A DNA stretch of 64,000 nt from Pseudomonas psychrophila (GCF_001043005.1 NZ_JYKZ01000011.1:62001-126000); one strand, 5' to 3'; positions 7,154-16,096 are shown, counted from the first letter of the stretch. Made by a program: numbers and translations. Notes: a model not told the origin generated them from the sequence alone.

Positions 7154-8690
7154 GCAGCCTCCAGTGTTGTTGGGCGATACGGCTCAGGCACAAGCGCAAC
7201 TCGGCTTCCAGGGCACGGTCTTCGACCACCGGTGGGAAGTCCTCGGCCAACTCGGCGTGCATCTGTGCCAGTGCGGGTGGCAGCGGGCGTGCATCTTCGG
7301 CACGGCTACGCAGCCACACCCCCTGATTGGCCGCAAGCAAGGTGGCCGCGGCGACCTGTTCGGTCAGTTCCAGCACGCGGATCGCATCACGGGCAGCGAT
7401 AGTGCCCATGCTCACTTTGTCCTGGTTGTGGCATTCAGTAGAGCGTGAGAACACGCTGGCCGGCATGGTGTTTTTCAACGCCTCGGCCGTCCAGGCGCTG
7501 GTGCCGATCTGTACCGCTTTAAAACCGTGGTTGAGCATCGCCCGCTCGGCTGTTGCGCCCGAGAGGTTGCTCGGCAGGCCGTGGTTGTAACGCACGTCCA
7601 CCAGCAGCGCGAGCTGGCGGTCCAGCAGGTCGGCGACGTTGGCGACCAGAGTCTTGAGGCTGTCCATCGCAAAGGCGATATGCCCGCCGTAGAAATGCCC
7701 GCCATGCAGCACACGTTCTTCTTCGGCGTCGATGATCGGGTTGTCGTTGGCGCTGTTAAGTTCAATTTCGATAAACGAGCGCAGCCAGTTCAGGCTGTCT
7801 GCCAGCACGCCCAGTACGTGGGGCGCGCAGCGCAGCGAGTAGCGGTCTTGCAGGCGATGCAGGGGCGCTGTCGGGGCGTCGATGGCCAGGTCCTGGCGAA
7901 TCCAGGCCGCCACCTGCATTTGCCCAGGATGCGGTTTGGCAGCGAACAGGCGTTCGTCGAAATGCTCAGGGTTGCCTTGCAGTGCCACCACGTTGAGCGC
8001 GGTGATGCGGGTAGCGAGTTTGAGCAGGTAATCGGCGCGGGCATAGGCCAGGCACGCGAGGCCGGTCATCACGGCGGTGCCGTTCATCAGCGCCAGCGCT
8101 TCCTTGGGCCGCAGTACCAACGGTGTCCAGCCAAGTTCCCGGTGCACGTCGGCTGCAAGGCGGCGTTCGCCCTTGAACAGCACTTCGCGCTCACCCGACA
8201 GCGTGGCGGCCACATAGGACAACGGCGTCAAATCGCCGCTGGCGCCCACTGAACCTTCTTCGGGGATCAGCGGCAGGATGTCGTGGGCGATGAAGGCCTG
8301 CAAACGCTCCAGTAACTCGATGCGCACCCCGGACACGCCGTGGCATAACGACTGCAGGCGGGCAGCGAGCACGGCGCGGGTGGCCTGGGCGTCAAGCAAC
8401 TTGCCCAACCCACAGCCGTGAAAGGTGTAGAGATGACGTGGCAGCGCTTCAACATGCTCCAGTGGCACCGCCACCACGCACGAATCGCCGTAACCGGTGG
8501 TCACGCCATAGATCACGCCTTCCTTGTCCAGCAGCGAGTCGAGAAAGCGCGCGCCTTTTGCGATGCGTTCGCGGTAGTCAGCGTCGTCTTGCAGACGGGT
8601 CGGCGCCTGACGATTGGCCAGGGCCAGCACGTCTTCAATGCGCAACGGGGTTTGGCCGAAGGTTACTGGCTCATGCGGATGCGTCGTCAT
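7146..8690 (-). CDS. Aromatic amino acid ammonia-lyase (HAL/TAL/PAL family)
   Basis: The 514-residue enzyme contains the MIO cofactor triad Ala-Ser-Gly at residues 150-152 within GSVGASGDLTPLSYV, and the mobile inner loop YGVTTGYG at 61-68 with its catalytic Tyr. It should eliminate ammonia from an aromatic amino acid; in this operon the likely product is a cinnamate- or coumarate-type starter for the aryl head. The pair that sets specificity in this family (His-Leu in bacterial TAL, Ser-His in HAL) aligns by eye with Phe90-His91 here, an unusual combination, so the substrate cannot be named. The start overlaps the upstream acyltransferase gene by 20 bases. Confidence 0.88.
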   Translation of the reverse strand: MTTHPHEPVTFGQTPLRIEDVLALANRQAPTRLQDDADYRERIAKGARFLDSLLDKEGVIYGVTTGYGDSCVVAVPLEHVEALPRHLYTFHGCGLGKLLDAQATRAVLAARLQSLCHGVSGVRIELLERLQAFIAHDILPLIPEEGSVGASGDLTPLSYVAATLSGEREVLFKGERRLAADVHRELGWTPLVLRPKEALALMNGTAVMTGLACLAYARADYLLKLATRITALNVVALQGNPEHFDERLFAAKPHPGQMQVAAWIRQDLAIDAPTAPLHRLQDRYSLRCAPHVLGVLADSLNWLRSFIEIELNSANDNPIIDAEEERVLHGGHFYGGHIAFAMDSLKTLVANVADLLDRQLALLVDVRYNHGLPSNLSGATAERAMLNHGFKAVQIGTSAWTAEALKNTMPASVFSRSTECHNQDKVSMGTIAARDAIRVLELTEQVAAATLLAANQGVWLRSRAEDARPLPPALAQMHAELAEDFPPVVEDRALEAELRLCLSRIAQQHWRLHA

Positions 8691-9609
8691 CGGTCTTCCA
8701 GAAAGGGTAAAAATTGAACCATTGTTGCGGCGCTTCGAGGCAGTAGTGCCCCAGGCGTTCGGCGTAGCGCGTGGCCCAGTGGGCGATCACTTGCTCGCGG
8801 TCGCTGCGCCGCCAGAGTACGGCGTCGGTGAAGGGTTCGAGGATGACCCGGTAGCGCCCTTCATGCTTGAGGCAAAACATCAGATTGACCGGGCATTTGA
8901 GCAACCCGGCCAACAGCCACGGGCCTTGCGGGAATGCGGCGGGGTGGCCGAGAAAGTCGACCTCGACATTGCGTGCGCCCTGCAGCGGCACTCGGTCACC
9001 AGCAATCGCCAGCCACTCGCCGTCTTCCAGGCGCTGATTGAGTTGCAGCATGACTGCCGGGTTGAGCTCACTGACCTGAATCAGCCGTAAATGGCTGGCC
9101 CCGGCTTCGCCCAGCAGGCGGTTGAAGTGTTCGGCGTGCTTGGTGTGCACCAGCACGTTCATGGTCACCTGTTCGCCCAGTTCGGCCAGTGCGCGACACA
9201 CTTCGAGGTTGCCCAGGTGTGCGCCCACCAGCATCTGGCCGCGTTCGCCGCGTAACTGATTGCGCAGCAGGGCGGGGTCAATGATTTCGATATCTTCGAT
9301 CTTGAGGCGGCCGTTCCACACGTCGAGCTTGTCGAGCAGGGCGTCGGCAAAGGCCATGAACTGCCCAAACACCCGCCTGCGGGTAGGTTGCAGGTCGTTT
9401 TGACCGCTCCAGTCGGCCAGCCGTTGCTGATACTGCCAGATGCTGCGCCGGGCGCGGCCACCGAACACAAAGAAGTACAGCACGATGGCGTAGAGCACCG
9501 GGCTGAGCAGGCGGCGGCCCAGCAGTTTGACGCCGAACGCAGTGAGCTTCATCAGCCGGAAACTGCCGCGCTCCTTGTGGTCAGCCCAATGCTGTTGAGG
9601 TTCGCTCAT
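8671..9609 (-). CDS. LpxL/HtrB-like acyltransferase
   Basis: The 312-residue protein belongs to the lipid A acyltransferase-like family. The catalytic HX4E motif is HLGNLE at 131-136, after one hydrophobic segment around residues 37-50, and GDRVPL follows later as the second conserved block. Such acyltransferases in aryl-polyene clusters are thought to attach the polyene acid or a fatty acid to the lipid anchor. It overlaps the glycosyltransferase-2 gene by four bases (ATGA). In some clusters this enzyme and the glycosyltransferase are fused; here they are separate genes. Confidence 0.82.
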   Translation of the reverse strand: MSEPQQHWADHKERGSFRLMKLTAFGVKLLGRRLLSPVLYAIVLYFFVFGGRARRSIWQYQQRLADWSGQNDLQPTRRRVFGQFMAFADALLDKLDVWNGRLKIEDIEIIDPALLRNQLRGERGQMLVGAHLGNLEVCRALAELGEQVTMNVLVHTKHAEHFNRLLGEAGASHLRLIQVSELNPAVMLQLNQRLEDGEWLAIAGDRVPLQGARNVEVDFLGHPAAFPQGPWLLAGLLKCPVNLMFCLKHEGRYRVILEPFTDAVLWRRSDREQVIAHWATRYAERLGHYCLEAPQQWFNFYPFWKTDDDASA

Positions 9610-10340
9610 GCTTTACAGCGCCTCCAGAGGATGCTCGGCAAACGTATCAACATGCCAAAAAACAGCTTGGTATGCATGCCGGAAATCAGCGCGTTGTCAT
9701 GGAACAGACGAAAGTGCGAGAGACCGTCCTGCGGGTAATGGACCTTGGTCGGCAGCCAGCGCATGGGCTGATTGCGCCACGCCAGACGCACCAGAATCTC
9801 AGGGTCGAAATCCATGCGCTTGCCCAGTTTGACCGTGTTGATCAGCGCCAGCGTCGGCGTGAGCGGGTAGATCCGAAAGCCGCACATGGAGTCGGGAATC
9901 TGCAGCGACAGGCTGTTGATCCACACCCACACGTGGGTCAGGTAGCGCGCATACAGGCGACCCTTGGGCACGCTGTCGTCGTACTGTGGATAACCGCAGA
10001 TCAGCGCTTGGGGGTTTTGCTGTGAGATCTGCATAAAGGTCGCTACGTCGCGCAGGTCGTGCTGGCCGTCGGCGTCTACTTGCAGAGCGTGGGTGAAGCC
10101 CAGTCTCGCCGCTTCACGCAGGCCCGCCATGACCGCGCCGCCCTTGCCCTGATTGATGGCCAGGCGCACGAGGAAGATGTGCTCGCCCTGGGCAAGCTGT
10201 TCGAGAACGGCGCTGCACGCGGGGCTGCTGGCGTCGTCAACCAGCACGCAGGGCAAGCCGGCGGCGAGCAGGGCGTCGACCACGGCCGGAACGGCGGTTT
10301 CGTGGTTGTACACCGGGATCACGGCGCAGGGGTTATGCAT
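9606..10340 (-). CDS. Family 2 glycosyltransferase
   Basis: The 244-residue GT-A protein has an N-terminal nucleotide-sugar fold (CAVIPVYNHE at residues 5-14, VLVDDASSP at 32-40) and the metal-binding DADG at 89-92. It resembles dolichyl-phosphate-mannose-synthase-like enzymes. In the pathway it would glycosylate the lipid or aryl part. The ATG at 10338-10340 is inside the stop region of the ligase-dehydratase gene (overlap ATGCATAA). Longer upstream starts in this frame lie within the ligase gene and show no glycosyltransferase character. Confidence 0.85.
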   Translation of the reverse strand: MHNPCAVIPVYNHETAVPAVVDALLAAGLPCVLVDDASSPACSAVLEQLAQGEHIFLVRLAINQGKGGAVMAGLREAARLGFTHALQVDADGQHDLRDVATFMQISQQNPQALICGYPQYDDSVPKGRLYARYLTHVWVWINSLSLQIPDSMCGFRIYPLTPTLALINTVKLGKRMDFDPEILVRLAWRNQPMRWLPTKVHYPQDGLSHFRLFHDNALISGMHTKLFFGMLIRLPSILWRRCKA

Positions 10341-12003
10341 GGGCGGGCTCCAGCACGATGCGACCACTGGAGCAGGGCGCCGTGGCGTTGCGGTAGGCGA
10401 AGTGCAGTTTGCTGCGCTCACGGTCAAAACGCAGGATCAGTTCGATGGCGTCGCCGGGGCGTACCAGTTGCTGGAACTTGAGCACTTCCATCCCGGCAAA
10501 ACGCGGCGGCATGTCGAGCAACTGCTGACCCAGCGCCATCGCCCAATCCACTTGCACCACGCCCGGCAGCACCGGGGTTTTAGGGAAATGACCGCTGAAG
10601 TAGGCCAGGTCCGGAGGGATCGACAGGTTAAGTGTCCACTGGCCGTCTTGTTCGCTTTGGCTCAGTACTTCGGGCATTTTCGGCCGGGATGCCAGCAGTA
10701 ACGTATCGATTTGCACCTGTGGCAGCTTGCCCTGGCTGTTGAGCGGCAACTGGCGCAATAAGCGCCAGCGGCGCGGCAAGGCCAGCGCCTCGCAGTGCTG
10801 GCTCAAGTGCTGGCGCAGGGCTTGAGTCAGGGCGCGACGACCGTGTTCACGCAACGCAAACAGGCCGCTGTCACTGAGTACCAGCAAGGCGCCCAGAGAA
10901 GCGCGGTTCTCGTTGACCACCCCCAGACGGGCTTCAGCCACCCAGTCGTGATTGACCAGTGCGTGTTCCAGCATTGGTAAGGAGATGCGTTTTTCTTCCA
11001 GTTTGACGATGCGGTCCAGACGCCCGAGCAGCTCGAAACGGCCATCGGCCTCGATGCGAGCCGCGTCGGCCGTGTGTTCTATGTGCCCCGCAGGTAAGTA
11101 CGCCGAAGCGATCATCAGGGCGCCGTCTTCGCTCTGGCTCAGTTGCACATCGGCAAACGGTTGCCACAGGTTCGGGCCCTGACGCCAGGCAATACCACCG
11201 GTTTCGGAGCTGCCAAGGATTTCGGTCGGCCACTGGCCCAGACGCTCGAACAACGCGTGTGCCGCGTCTTCAGGCAAGGCACCGCCCGAAGAAAACACCC
11301 GGCGTACCGGGCTCAAGGCGGGCCAGTCCAGGTTGTCGGTCATGCGTTTGAGCAGGGCAGGGCTGGCGATCCAGGCGAATGACGCGTGCTCGCGACTGGC
11401 GCGCTGCATGTCTTCAGGGAACGCCAGTTGCTTGCGCACAAAGGTGCGGCCTGCGCACAGGGGCCACAGCACACGGAACAACAAACCATAAATATGCTGC
11501 GCCGCCACACTGGCGATGATGCACGCATCACCCAGATCTTCGCCCCATAACTGTTCCAGCGCCTGGACCTCGTTGGCCATCTGACGCAGGCTTTTGTCGA
11601 TGCGCTTGGGCTCGCCGCTGGAGCCCGAGGTGCACAGGCTGAGCTGGCACGTGTCCAGATCCAGTGCTGCCGCAGGCAGTGCGTCGGCGTACAAAGCTTG
11701 CAGTTCGTCGTGTTGAGTTATCCACAGGTCAACCCGGCAATCCCAGCGCTGACGGGTTTGCGCTTGCAGGTCAGCGGGTAACAGCACGCTGACCCCGGCC
11801 CGCCATGCACCGAGTAAAGCCACTGCCAGGTCGGCGGCGTCTTCAAGATGGACAGCAATGTGCTGCACGCCACGCTGTTGCAGGCCACCGGCCAGGCGCA
11901 GGGCCTGCTCGCAAAGGCTGTCGTGGTTCAGCGCAGGGTCAACCGTGACGCGGCGTTCTGCGTGCCCCTTGAGCAATAGCTGCTCAAGTTTTATCCAATT
12001 CAT
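10333..12003 (-). CDS. Acyl/aryl-AMP ligase fused to a hotdog dehydratase-like domain
   Basis: The 556-residue protein is a fusion. Residues 1 to about 440 form an adenylate-forming ligase with the phosphate-binding loop LCTSGSSGEPK (123-133), a GSSETGGIAWRQG block and the hinge region LGRLDRIVKLEEKRI. The last ~110 residues form a FabA/FabZ-like hotdog with the motif YFSGHFPKTPVLPGVVQVD, where the His-containing HFP loop is typical. In other aryl-polyene clusters these are two proteins (ApeH-like ligase and ApeI-like dehydratase, as I recall the naming). The ligase probably activates the aryl starter for loading on an ACP. The ATG overlaps the upstream membrane-protein stop (ATGA). Confidence 0.85.
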   Translation of the reverse strand: MNWIKLEQLLLKGHAERRVTVDPALNHDSLCEQALRLAGGLQQRGVQHIAVHLEDAADLAVALLGAWRAGVSVLLPADLQAQTRQRWDCRVDLWITQHDELQALYADALPAAALDLDTCQLSLCTSGSSGEPKRIDKSLRQMANEVQALEQLWGEDLGDACIIASVAAQHIYGLLFRVLWPLCAGRTFVRKQLAFPEDMQRASREHASFAWIASPALLKRMTDNLDWPALSPVRRVFSSGGALPEDAAHALFERLGQWPTEILGSSETGGIAWRQGPNLWQPFADVQLSQSEDGALMIASAYLPAGHIEHTADAARIEADGRFELLGRLDRIVKLEEKRISLPMLEHALVNHDWVAEARLGVVNENRASLGALLVLSDSGLFALREHGRRALTQALRQHLSQHCEALALPRRWRLLRQLPLNSQGKLPQVQIDTLLLASRPKMPEVLSQSEQDGQWTLNLSIPPDLAYFSGHFPKTPVLPGVVQVDWAMALGQQLLDMPPRFAGMEVLKFQQLVRPGDAIELILRFDRERSKLHFAYRNATAPCSSGRIVLEPAHA

Positions 12004-12545
12004 GCCCGGCCTCTTACCTTTTGTCGTATCAGCCATTCAATGGCAAACAGCAGCCCCATCAGCCCGTAGGCGATCAGGCCGTTGTACAACGTCCACCAAC
12101 TCAGCGGCGCCCACAGCGTCAGACCTGCTGCGACTAACCCGTTGAGCATGAAAAACAGGCACCAGACCTTGGTGACCTGCCGTGTGTAAACAATTGCGAT
12201 CTCGGGCAACACCGGCTCGCGCAAACGCGCCAGGCGCTCGATCATCGGCGGCCCGAACTTCAGGCTAAGACCGAACAGGCAAAGCATGAAGGTACTGATC
12301 AGGACCGGGTACCAGCGCAGCAATGCCGGGCTGTTGAACAGAGCCAGCAGGCCGCAGAACACCAGTGCCACTACCGCCATCCACACACTGCCGGGGCGTC
12401 GCTCGCCGGTCAGGGCGCGGGCCAGCCACAGGCTGCCAAGCAGCAGCGCGAACTGCCATGGAGCGAAATGGGCCATGCCGAAATACACCGCAAAGGGGTA
12501 CAGCAGGCCAGCCAGCAACAGCCCAAGCCCAATCAGTCGACTCAT
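12000..12545 (-). CDS. COG4648-type membrane protein of aryl-polyene clusters
   Basis: The 181-residue protein has about five or six hydrophobic helices and a basic C-terminus (LIRQKVRGRA). It resembles the predicted membrane proteins that sit between the ACP and ligase genes in aryl-polyene clusters; the function is not established. It starts inside the stop of the second ACP gene (ATGA overlap at 12542-12545), and its stop overlaps the ligase start. Confidence 0.72.
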   Translation of the reverse strand: MSRLIGLGLLLAGLLYPFAVYFGMAHFAPWQFALLLGSLWLARALTGERRPGSVWMAVVALVFCGLLALFNSPALLRWYPVLISTFMLCLFGLSLKFGPPMIERLARLREPVLPEIAIVYTRQVTKVWCLFFMLNGLVAAGLTLWAPLSWWTLYNGLIAYGLMGLLFAIEWLIRQKVRGRA

Positions 12546-12796
12546 GCGTCCGTGTGAACCAGGCGGTAAACCGCCTCGACCACGTCATTGACGGTACGCA
12601 CCGATTTGAATTCTTCAGCCGCGATTCTTTTGCCGGTTTTGCGCTTGATGTGGTCGATCAGGTCGACGGCGTCGATGCTGTCGATTTCCAGATCCTGATA
12701 GAGGTTGGCGTCCAGGGTGACGCGCTCGGGCTCAAGTTCGAAGAGTTCGACCAGGGCGTCGCGCAGGGTATTGAAAATGTCGTCACGGGTTTGCAT
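12542..12796 (-). CDS. Acyl carrier protein (second of pair)
   Basis: The 84-residue acyl carrier protein has the phosphopantetheine attachment site in DLEIDSIDAVDL, modified serine Ser40. It is acidic and helical as expected. With the neighbouring ACP it provides two carriers, as usual in aryl-polyene type II polyketide systems, where one may hold the starter and the other the growing chain. Its start is nine bases after the stop of the first ACP. Confidence 0.92.
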   Translation of the reverse strand: MQTRDDIFNTLRDALVELFELEPERVTLDANLYQDLEIDSIDAVDLIDHIKRKTGKRIAAEEFKSVRTVNDVVEAVYRLVHTDA

Positions 12797-12805
12797 GGTT
12801 CGGTC

Positions 12806-13066
12806 TCAGGCTGCCTGTTTGGCCGTGACAAAAGCCGCAAGGCTGGCCACGTTTGAAAAATGATTGCGAGTGTCTTTGGCGTCGGCGTCTATTTTGATGC
12901 CGTAGGTTTTTTGAATCGCCAGGCCCAACTCAAGCGCGTCGACCGAATCCAGCCCCAGGCCTTCGCCAAAGAGGGTTTGTTCATCGCCAATATCGCTGAC
13001 GCTGATGTCTTCAAGGCCCAGGGCATCGATGATCAGCTGTTTAATGTCGCTTTTCAGATCGCTCAT
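12806..13066 (-). CDS. Acyl carrier protein (first of pair)
   Basis: The 86-residue acyl carrier protein has the attachment motif GLGLDSVDALEL, modified serine Ser41. I chose ATG 13064-13066 because AAGGAG lies ten bases upstream and ACP homology starts there; longer in-frame starts lie inside the PlsC-like acyltransferase gene. It overlaps the end of that gene by 26 bases. Confidence 0.92.
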   Translation of the reverse strand: MSDLKSDIKQLIIDALGLEDISVSDIGDEQTLFGEGLGLDSVDALELGLAIQKTYGIKIDADAKDTRNHFSNVASLAAFVTAKQAA

Positions 13067-13853
13067 CTGTGGCGAGCTCCTTAATAAAGTAGTCATGCAC
13101 GTAGTCATTGAGCAGGCGCGAGGCTTTAGGCGGCGGGCCCAGCGCAGTAAAGGTGTTTGGATCTATATCGGCACCGACCCGGAAACTGAAGTGCACGCGC
13201 CGATGGGGTATGCGGTACCAGGGTTCGGCCTTGGTCAGCGTGGTGGGGCTGACCTTGATCACCACCGGGGTGAGGATCTTCGCACCCCGCAGTGCTATCG
13301 CGGCGGCGCCGCGATGAAAGGCGGGTGTCATGCCCGGCTGCGTACGGGTGCCCTCAGGAAAAATGATCAGGGTCTGGCCTTCCTGCAGGGCTTGCGCGGC
13401 GTTATCGAGCATGTCGACGCTGCCATCATTGCTGATGTATTGCGTGGCACGCACGGGGCTGCGGGTAAACGGGTTTTGCCAAAGGCTCTCTTTGACCACG
13501 CAATTGGCATTCCTCACCAGACCGATCAAAAAAACCACATCGATAAGCGACGGGTGGTTGGCAATGATCATCTGGCCGGGGCGCCCGAGCCGTTCGGCAC
13601 CTTGTACGTCATAGGTCAGCACGCCCATGCGGGCCATCGTGCGGATAAACAGCCAGAACAACCGGCTGACAGTTGCGCGAGCGCGTTCGCGGTGACGAAC
13701 GGCGTCTCCCGGCAGGCAGCTGAGCACCGGGAAAATCACGATGCGCAGGCACAGGCAACCCAGGCCGAACAGTGCAAAGCTGATGGCCGTGGCGATCAGG
13801 CGCCAACTATAAGCATCGCGACGCTCGCTCACAGGCTGCGTTGCCAGTTCCAT
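13041..13853 (-). CDS. PlsC-like 1-acylglycerol-phosphate acyltransferase family protein
   Basis: The 270-residue enzyme has the HX4D active-site motif NHPSLID at residues 99-105 and the acceptor-binding FPEGTRTQPG block further on, with a hydrophobic N-terminal segment around residues 18-45. It probably transfers an acyl chain during assembly of the pigment lipid. The ATG at 13851-13853 gives a 25-base overlap with the ketoacyl-synthase-like gene. A GTG at 13830-13832, overlapping that gene's stop as GTGA, is an equally likely start and would shorten the protein by seven residues. Confidence 0.85.
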   Translation of the reverse strand: MELATQPVSERRDAYSWRLIATAISFALFGLGCLCLRIVIFPVLSCLPGDAVRHRERARATVSRLFWLFIRTMARMGVLTYDVQGAERLGRPGQMIIANHPSLIDVVFLIGLVRNANCVVKESLWQNPFTRSPVRATQYISNDGSVDMLDNAAQALQEGQTLIIFPEGTRTQPGMTPAFHRGAAAIALRGAKILTPVVIKVSPTTLTKAEPWYRIPHRRVHFSFRVGADIDPNTFTALGPPPKASRLLNDYVHDYFIKELATDERSEKRH

Positions 13854-14548
13854 ACGCGGTCTTTCCAGGCGTGCTGGAAGGACGCCTGCTCATCGAGCAG
13901 GTGGCGCAACAGGTTGAGGCTATGAGGCCACGGGGCTTTTTCGATGCCGGTGGCATTGGTGGCGAGGGAGATTTGCCATTGCATGCCAGGGGTCAGCAGC
14001 AGGCCGACGGCATAAGGGAAGGGCACATCATCAATCCACTGGGCATAGGCGTGTGGCGGTTGCTCTTCGGTGATGACCAGCAGTACGGCGGGCGCGCCTT
14101 CGTTGAGCAACGCACAGGCCTCGATCAGGCCGTGTTCCAGGCCATCTCCAGCTGCGGCAATGGCGGTCATTTCGCTTGTTTCGCCACGCATGATCGACCA
14201 CAGCCCGATGACGGCGTTATGCACCGAAAGGCTGAATTGTGTCGGGGAAAGAGGCTGTTCGGCAGCGAGGTCGCTGAGGATGTCGAACGTGCGTGGGGTT
14301 TCGCCGTGACGTGAGGCGAATACCAGAGGCAATGCTTCATGGCCATCTGCCAGTGGCCAGCCGACGCTGAATGCCATGCGTGCCAAACGGCTAAGGCGAC
14401 GACGTTGCATGGCGGGAAGAAACGAGACATCCGGTGCTGCATTGCTGGCGGGGAGTACGCTGGGTTGCTGGCTCCAGGCCTGCCAATCGGCCACGCTGTC
14501 GAGGCCCGGAGCCCAGGCGCGCCACGCGGCGATATTGAAATTGATCAC
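13829..14548 (-). CDS. Beta-ketoacyl-synthase-like (chain-length-factor type) protein, first gene of operon
   Basis: The 239-residue protein resembles the N-terminal-half ketoacyl-synthase domain family (PF13723) found in aryl-polyene clusters, with the conserved FSLSVHNAVIGLWSI block around residue 105. It lacks the full KS length (about 400) and the Cys-His-His triad, so it is expected to act as a partner subunit, not a condensing enzyme. It starts at GTG 14546-14548 with only a weak ribosome site. It is the first gene of the minus-strand operon that continues to the left edge. Confidence 0.8.
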   Translation of the reverse strand: MINFNIAAWRAWAPGLDSVADWQAWSQQPSVLPASNAAPDVSFLPAMQRRRLSRLARMAFSVGWPLADGHEALPLVFASRHGETPRTFDILSDLAAEQPLSPTQFSLSVHNAVIGLWSIMRGETSEMTAIAAAGDGLEHGLIEACALLNEGAPAVLLVITEEQPPHAYAQWIDDVPFPYAVGLLLTPGMQWQISLATNATGIEKAPWPHSLNLLRHLLDEQASFQHAWKDRVWNWQRSL

Positions 14549-14885
14549 TGGAGTTTCATCCCGCCTTTGCAGGCTTCCTTGATGCGAAAGTGGACATCAG
14601 TCGATGCCGCACCTAATACAGAGTGGCGACATTATCCCGGTGCAGTTGGCTTGTAGCAAATATTGCTTACACTTCAAGTATGTTTTTTGTGCGTTTTAGA
14701 AGAAAGGTGGTGTCTTTTTGCTTGTATTGGTCTACACGTAGGTCAAACGTGCTGCTGAAATCAGAATTGTTCGTAGGTCCTTGCAGATAAGCGTCTTTGA
14801 GCTGTAGTTCATTTCAGAGCAAGGTAGCTAAGCCGCGCAAAGGACATCTACACTCGGGTACTCATTGGTACACGGAGGTTTTGAA
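14549..14885. promoter_or_regulatory. Divergent intergenic region between pigment operon and parA
   Basis: This 337-base, AT-richer spacer must hold the promoters of the leftward aryl-polyene operon and of the rightward parA-like gene. No convincing operator or perfect sigma-70 promoter could be assigned by eye. The only clear signal is the ribosome site CGGAGG at 14873-14878 in front of the parA-like ATG. Confidence 0.5.
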
Positions 14886-15659
14886 ATGCGTCGCGTGGTG
14901 TTCAACCAAAAAGGCGGTGTGGGCAAGTCCAGCATCGCGTGTAACCTGGCTGCAGTCAGTGCCAGCGAAGGGTATCGCACGTTGTTGGTAGATCTGGATG
15001 CCCAGGCCAACTCCACTCAATACCTGACCGGACTGACCGGCGACGATATCCCCATGGGTATTGCCGACTTCTTTAAGCACAGCTTGTCAGCTGGAGTCGG
15101 CTCGAAGAAAAATCGTGTAGATATTTACGAAACACCCTTCGAAAACTTACACGTTGTGACCGCCACCGGCGAACTGGCCGATTTGCAGCCAAAACTTGAG
15201 GCCAAACACAAGATCAACAAGCTGCGAAAGCTGCTTGATGAGTTGGCCGAAGACTACGACCGCATTTATGTCGATACTCCCCCCGCATTGAACTTTTATG
15301 CAGTATCGGCGTTGATCGCCTGTGATCGGGTATTGATCCCATTCGATTGTGATAGTTTTTCCCGTCAGGCCTTGTACAGCCTCTTGGCTGAAATCGAAGA
15401 GCTCAAAGAAGACCACAATGAAGATCTTATGGTCGAAGGCATTGTGGTCAATCAGTTCCAGGCCCGGGCCAGCCTGCCTCAACAAATGCTCGACGAACTG
15501 ATCGCGGAAGGGCTACCGGTGCTGCCGATGTACCTCAGCAGCTCCGTGCGTATGCGCGAGTCCCATCAGGCTTGTCAGCCTTTGATTCACTTCGACCCGC
15601 GGCACAAGCTGACCCAGCAGTTCGTGGAGTTGCACGATTATCTGGATCAGAACGCTTAA
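14886..15659 (+). CDS. Orphan ParA/MinD-family ATPase
   Basis: The 257-residue ATPase has a deviant Walker A motif KGGVGKS (residues 9-15), a Walker A' LVDLDAQANST and a Walker B VDTPPAL. Members position plasmids, chromosomes or protein complexes by dimerising on nucleoid DNA. There is no ParB-like gene next to it, so it is an orphan and not a partition locus. The start is set by GGAGG at 14874-14878, seven bases upstream of ATG. It converges with trxC, the two stops overlapping by four bases. Confidence 0.85.
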   Translation: MRRVVFNQKGGVGKSSIACNLAAVSASEGYRTLLVDLDAQANSTQYLTGLTGDDIPMGIADFFKHSLSAGVGSKKNRVDIYETPFENLHVVTATGELADLQPKLEAKHKINKLRKLLDELAEDYDRIYVDTPPALNFYAVSALIACDRVLIPFDCDSFSRQALYSLLAEIEELKEDHNEDLMVEGIVVNQFQARASLPQQMLDELIAEGLPVLPMYLSSSVRMRESHQACQPLIHFDPRHKLTQQFVELHDYLDQNA

Positions 15660-16096
15660 GCGTTGATGCCCTGGCTGCGCAGCCAGGCGGTCAGTTGCTG
15701 CAACGGCAGCGCACCGCTCTGGCGAGCGACTTCGCGGCCATTTTTAAACAGAATGAGGCTCGGGATCGATCGTATCCCTAATTGTCCGGCCAGTTGTTGA
15801 TTGGTTTCGCTGTCAAGTTTGGCCAGTCGGCATTTACCGATCAGTTGGCTGGCGGCTTGTTCAAATACCGGGGCAAAGGCTTTGCACGGTCCGCACCACT
15901 CAGCCCATACATCCACCAGCAGCGGCAAGTCGCCCTTTATCTGGCTGGGGTAGTCGGTTTGTTTAAGATCGAAGGGCTTGGCGAGCAGCACCGCATTCTT
16001 GCAGCGCCCGCATTTGGGGTGCTCGCCGATGCGCTCTGCGGGAATACGGTTCAGGCCGTTGCAGTGTGGGCAGGGAATCAGCAGCGGTTCGGTCAT
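15656..16096 (-). CDS. trxC: Thioredoxin 2 (TrxC)
   Basis: The 146-residue thioredoxin has the N-terminal zinc ribbon that defines thioredoxin 2 (Cys9, Cys12, Cys29, Cys32) and the active site WCGPC at 67-71. It reduces disulfides in the cytoplasm and in E. coli is induced by oxidative stress. The length matches the family. It is transcribed toward the ParA gene. Confidence 0.95.
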   Translation of the reverse strand: MTEPLLIPCPHCNGLNRIPAERIGEHPKCGRCKNAVLLAKPFDLKQTDYPSQIKGDLPLLVDVWAEWCGPCKAFAPVFEQAASQLIGKCRLAKLDSETNQQLAGQLGIRSIPSLILFKNGREVARQSGALPLQQLTAWLRSQGINA

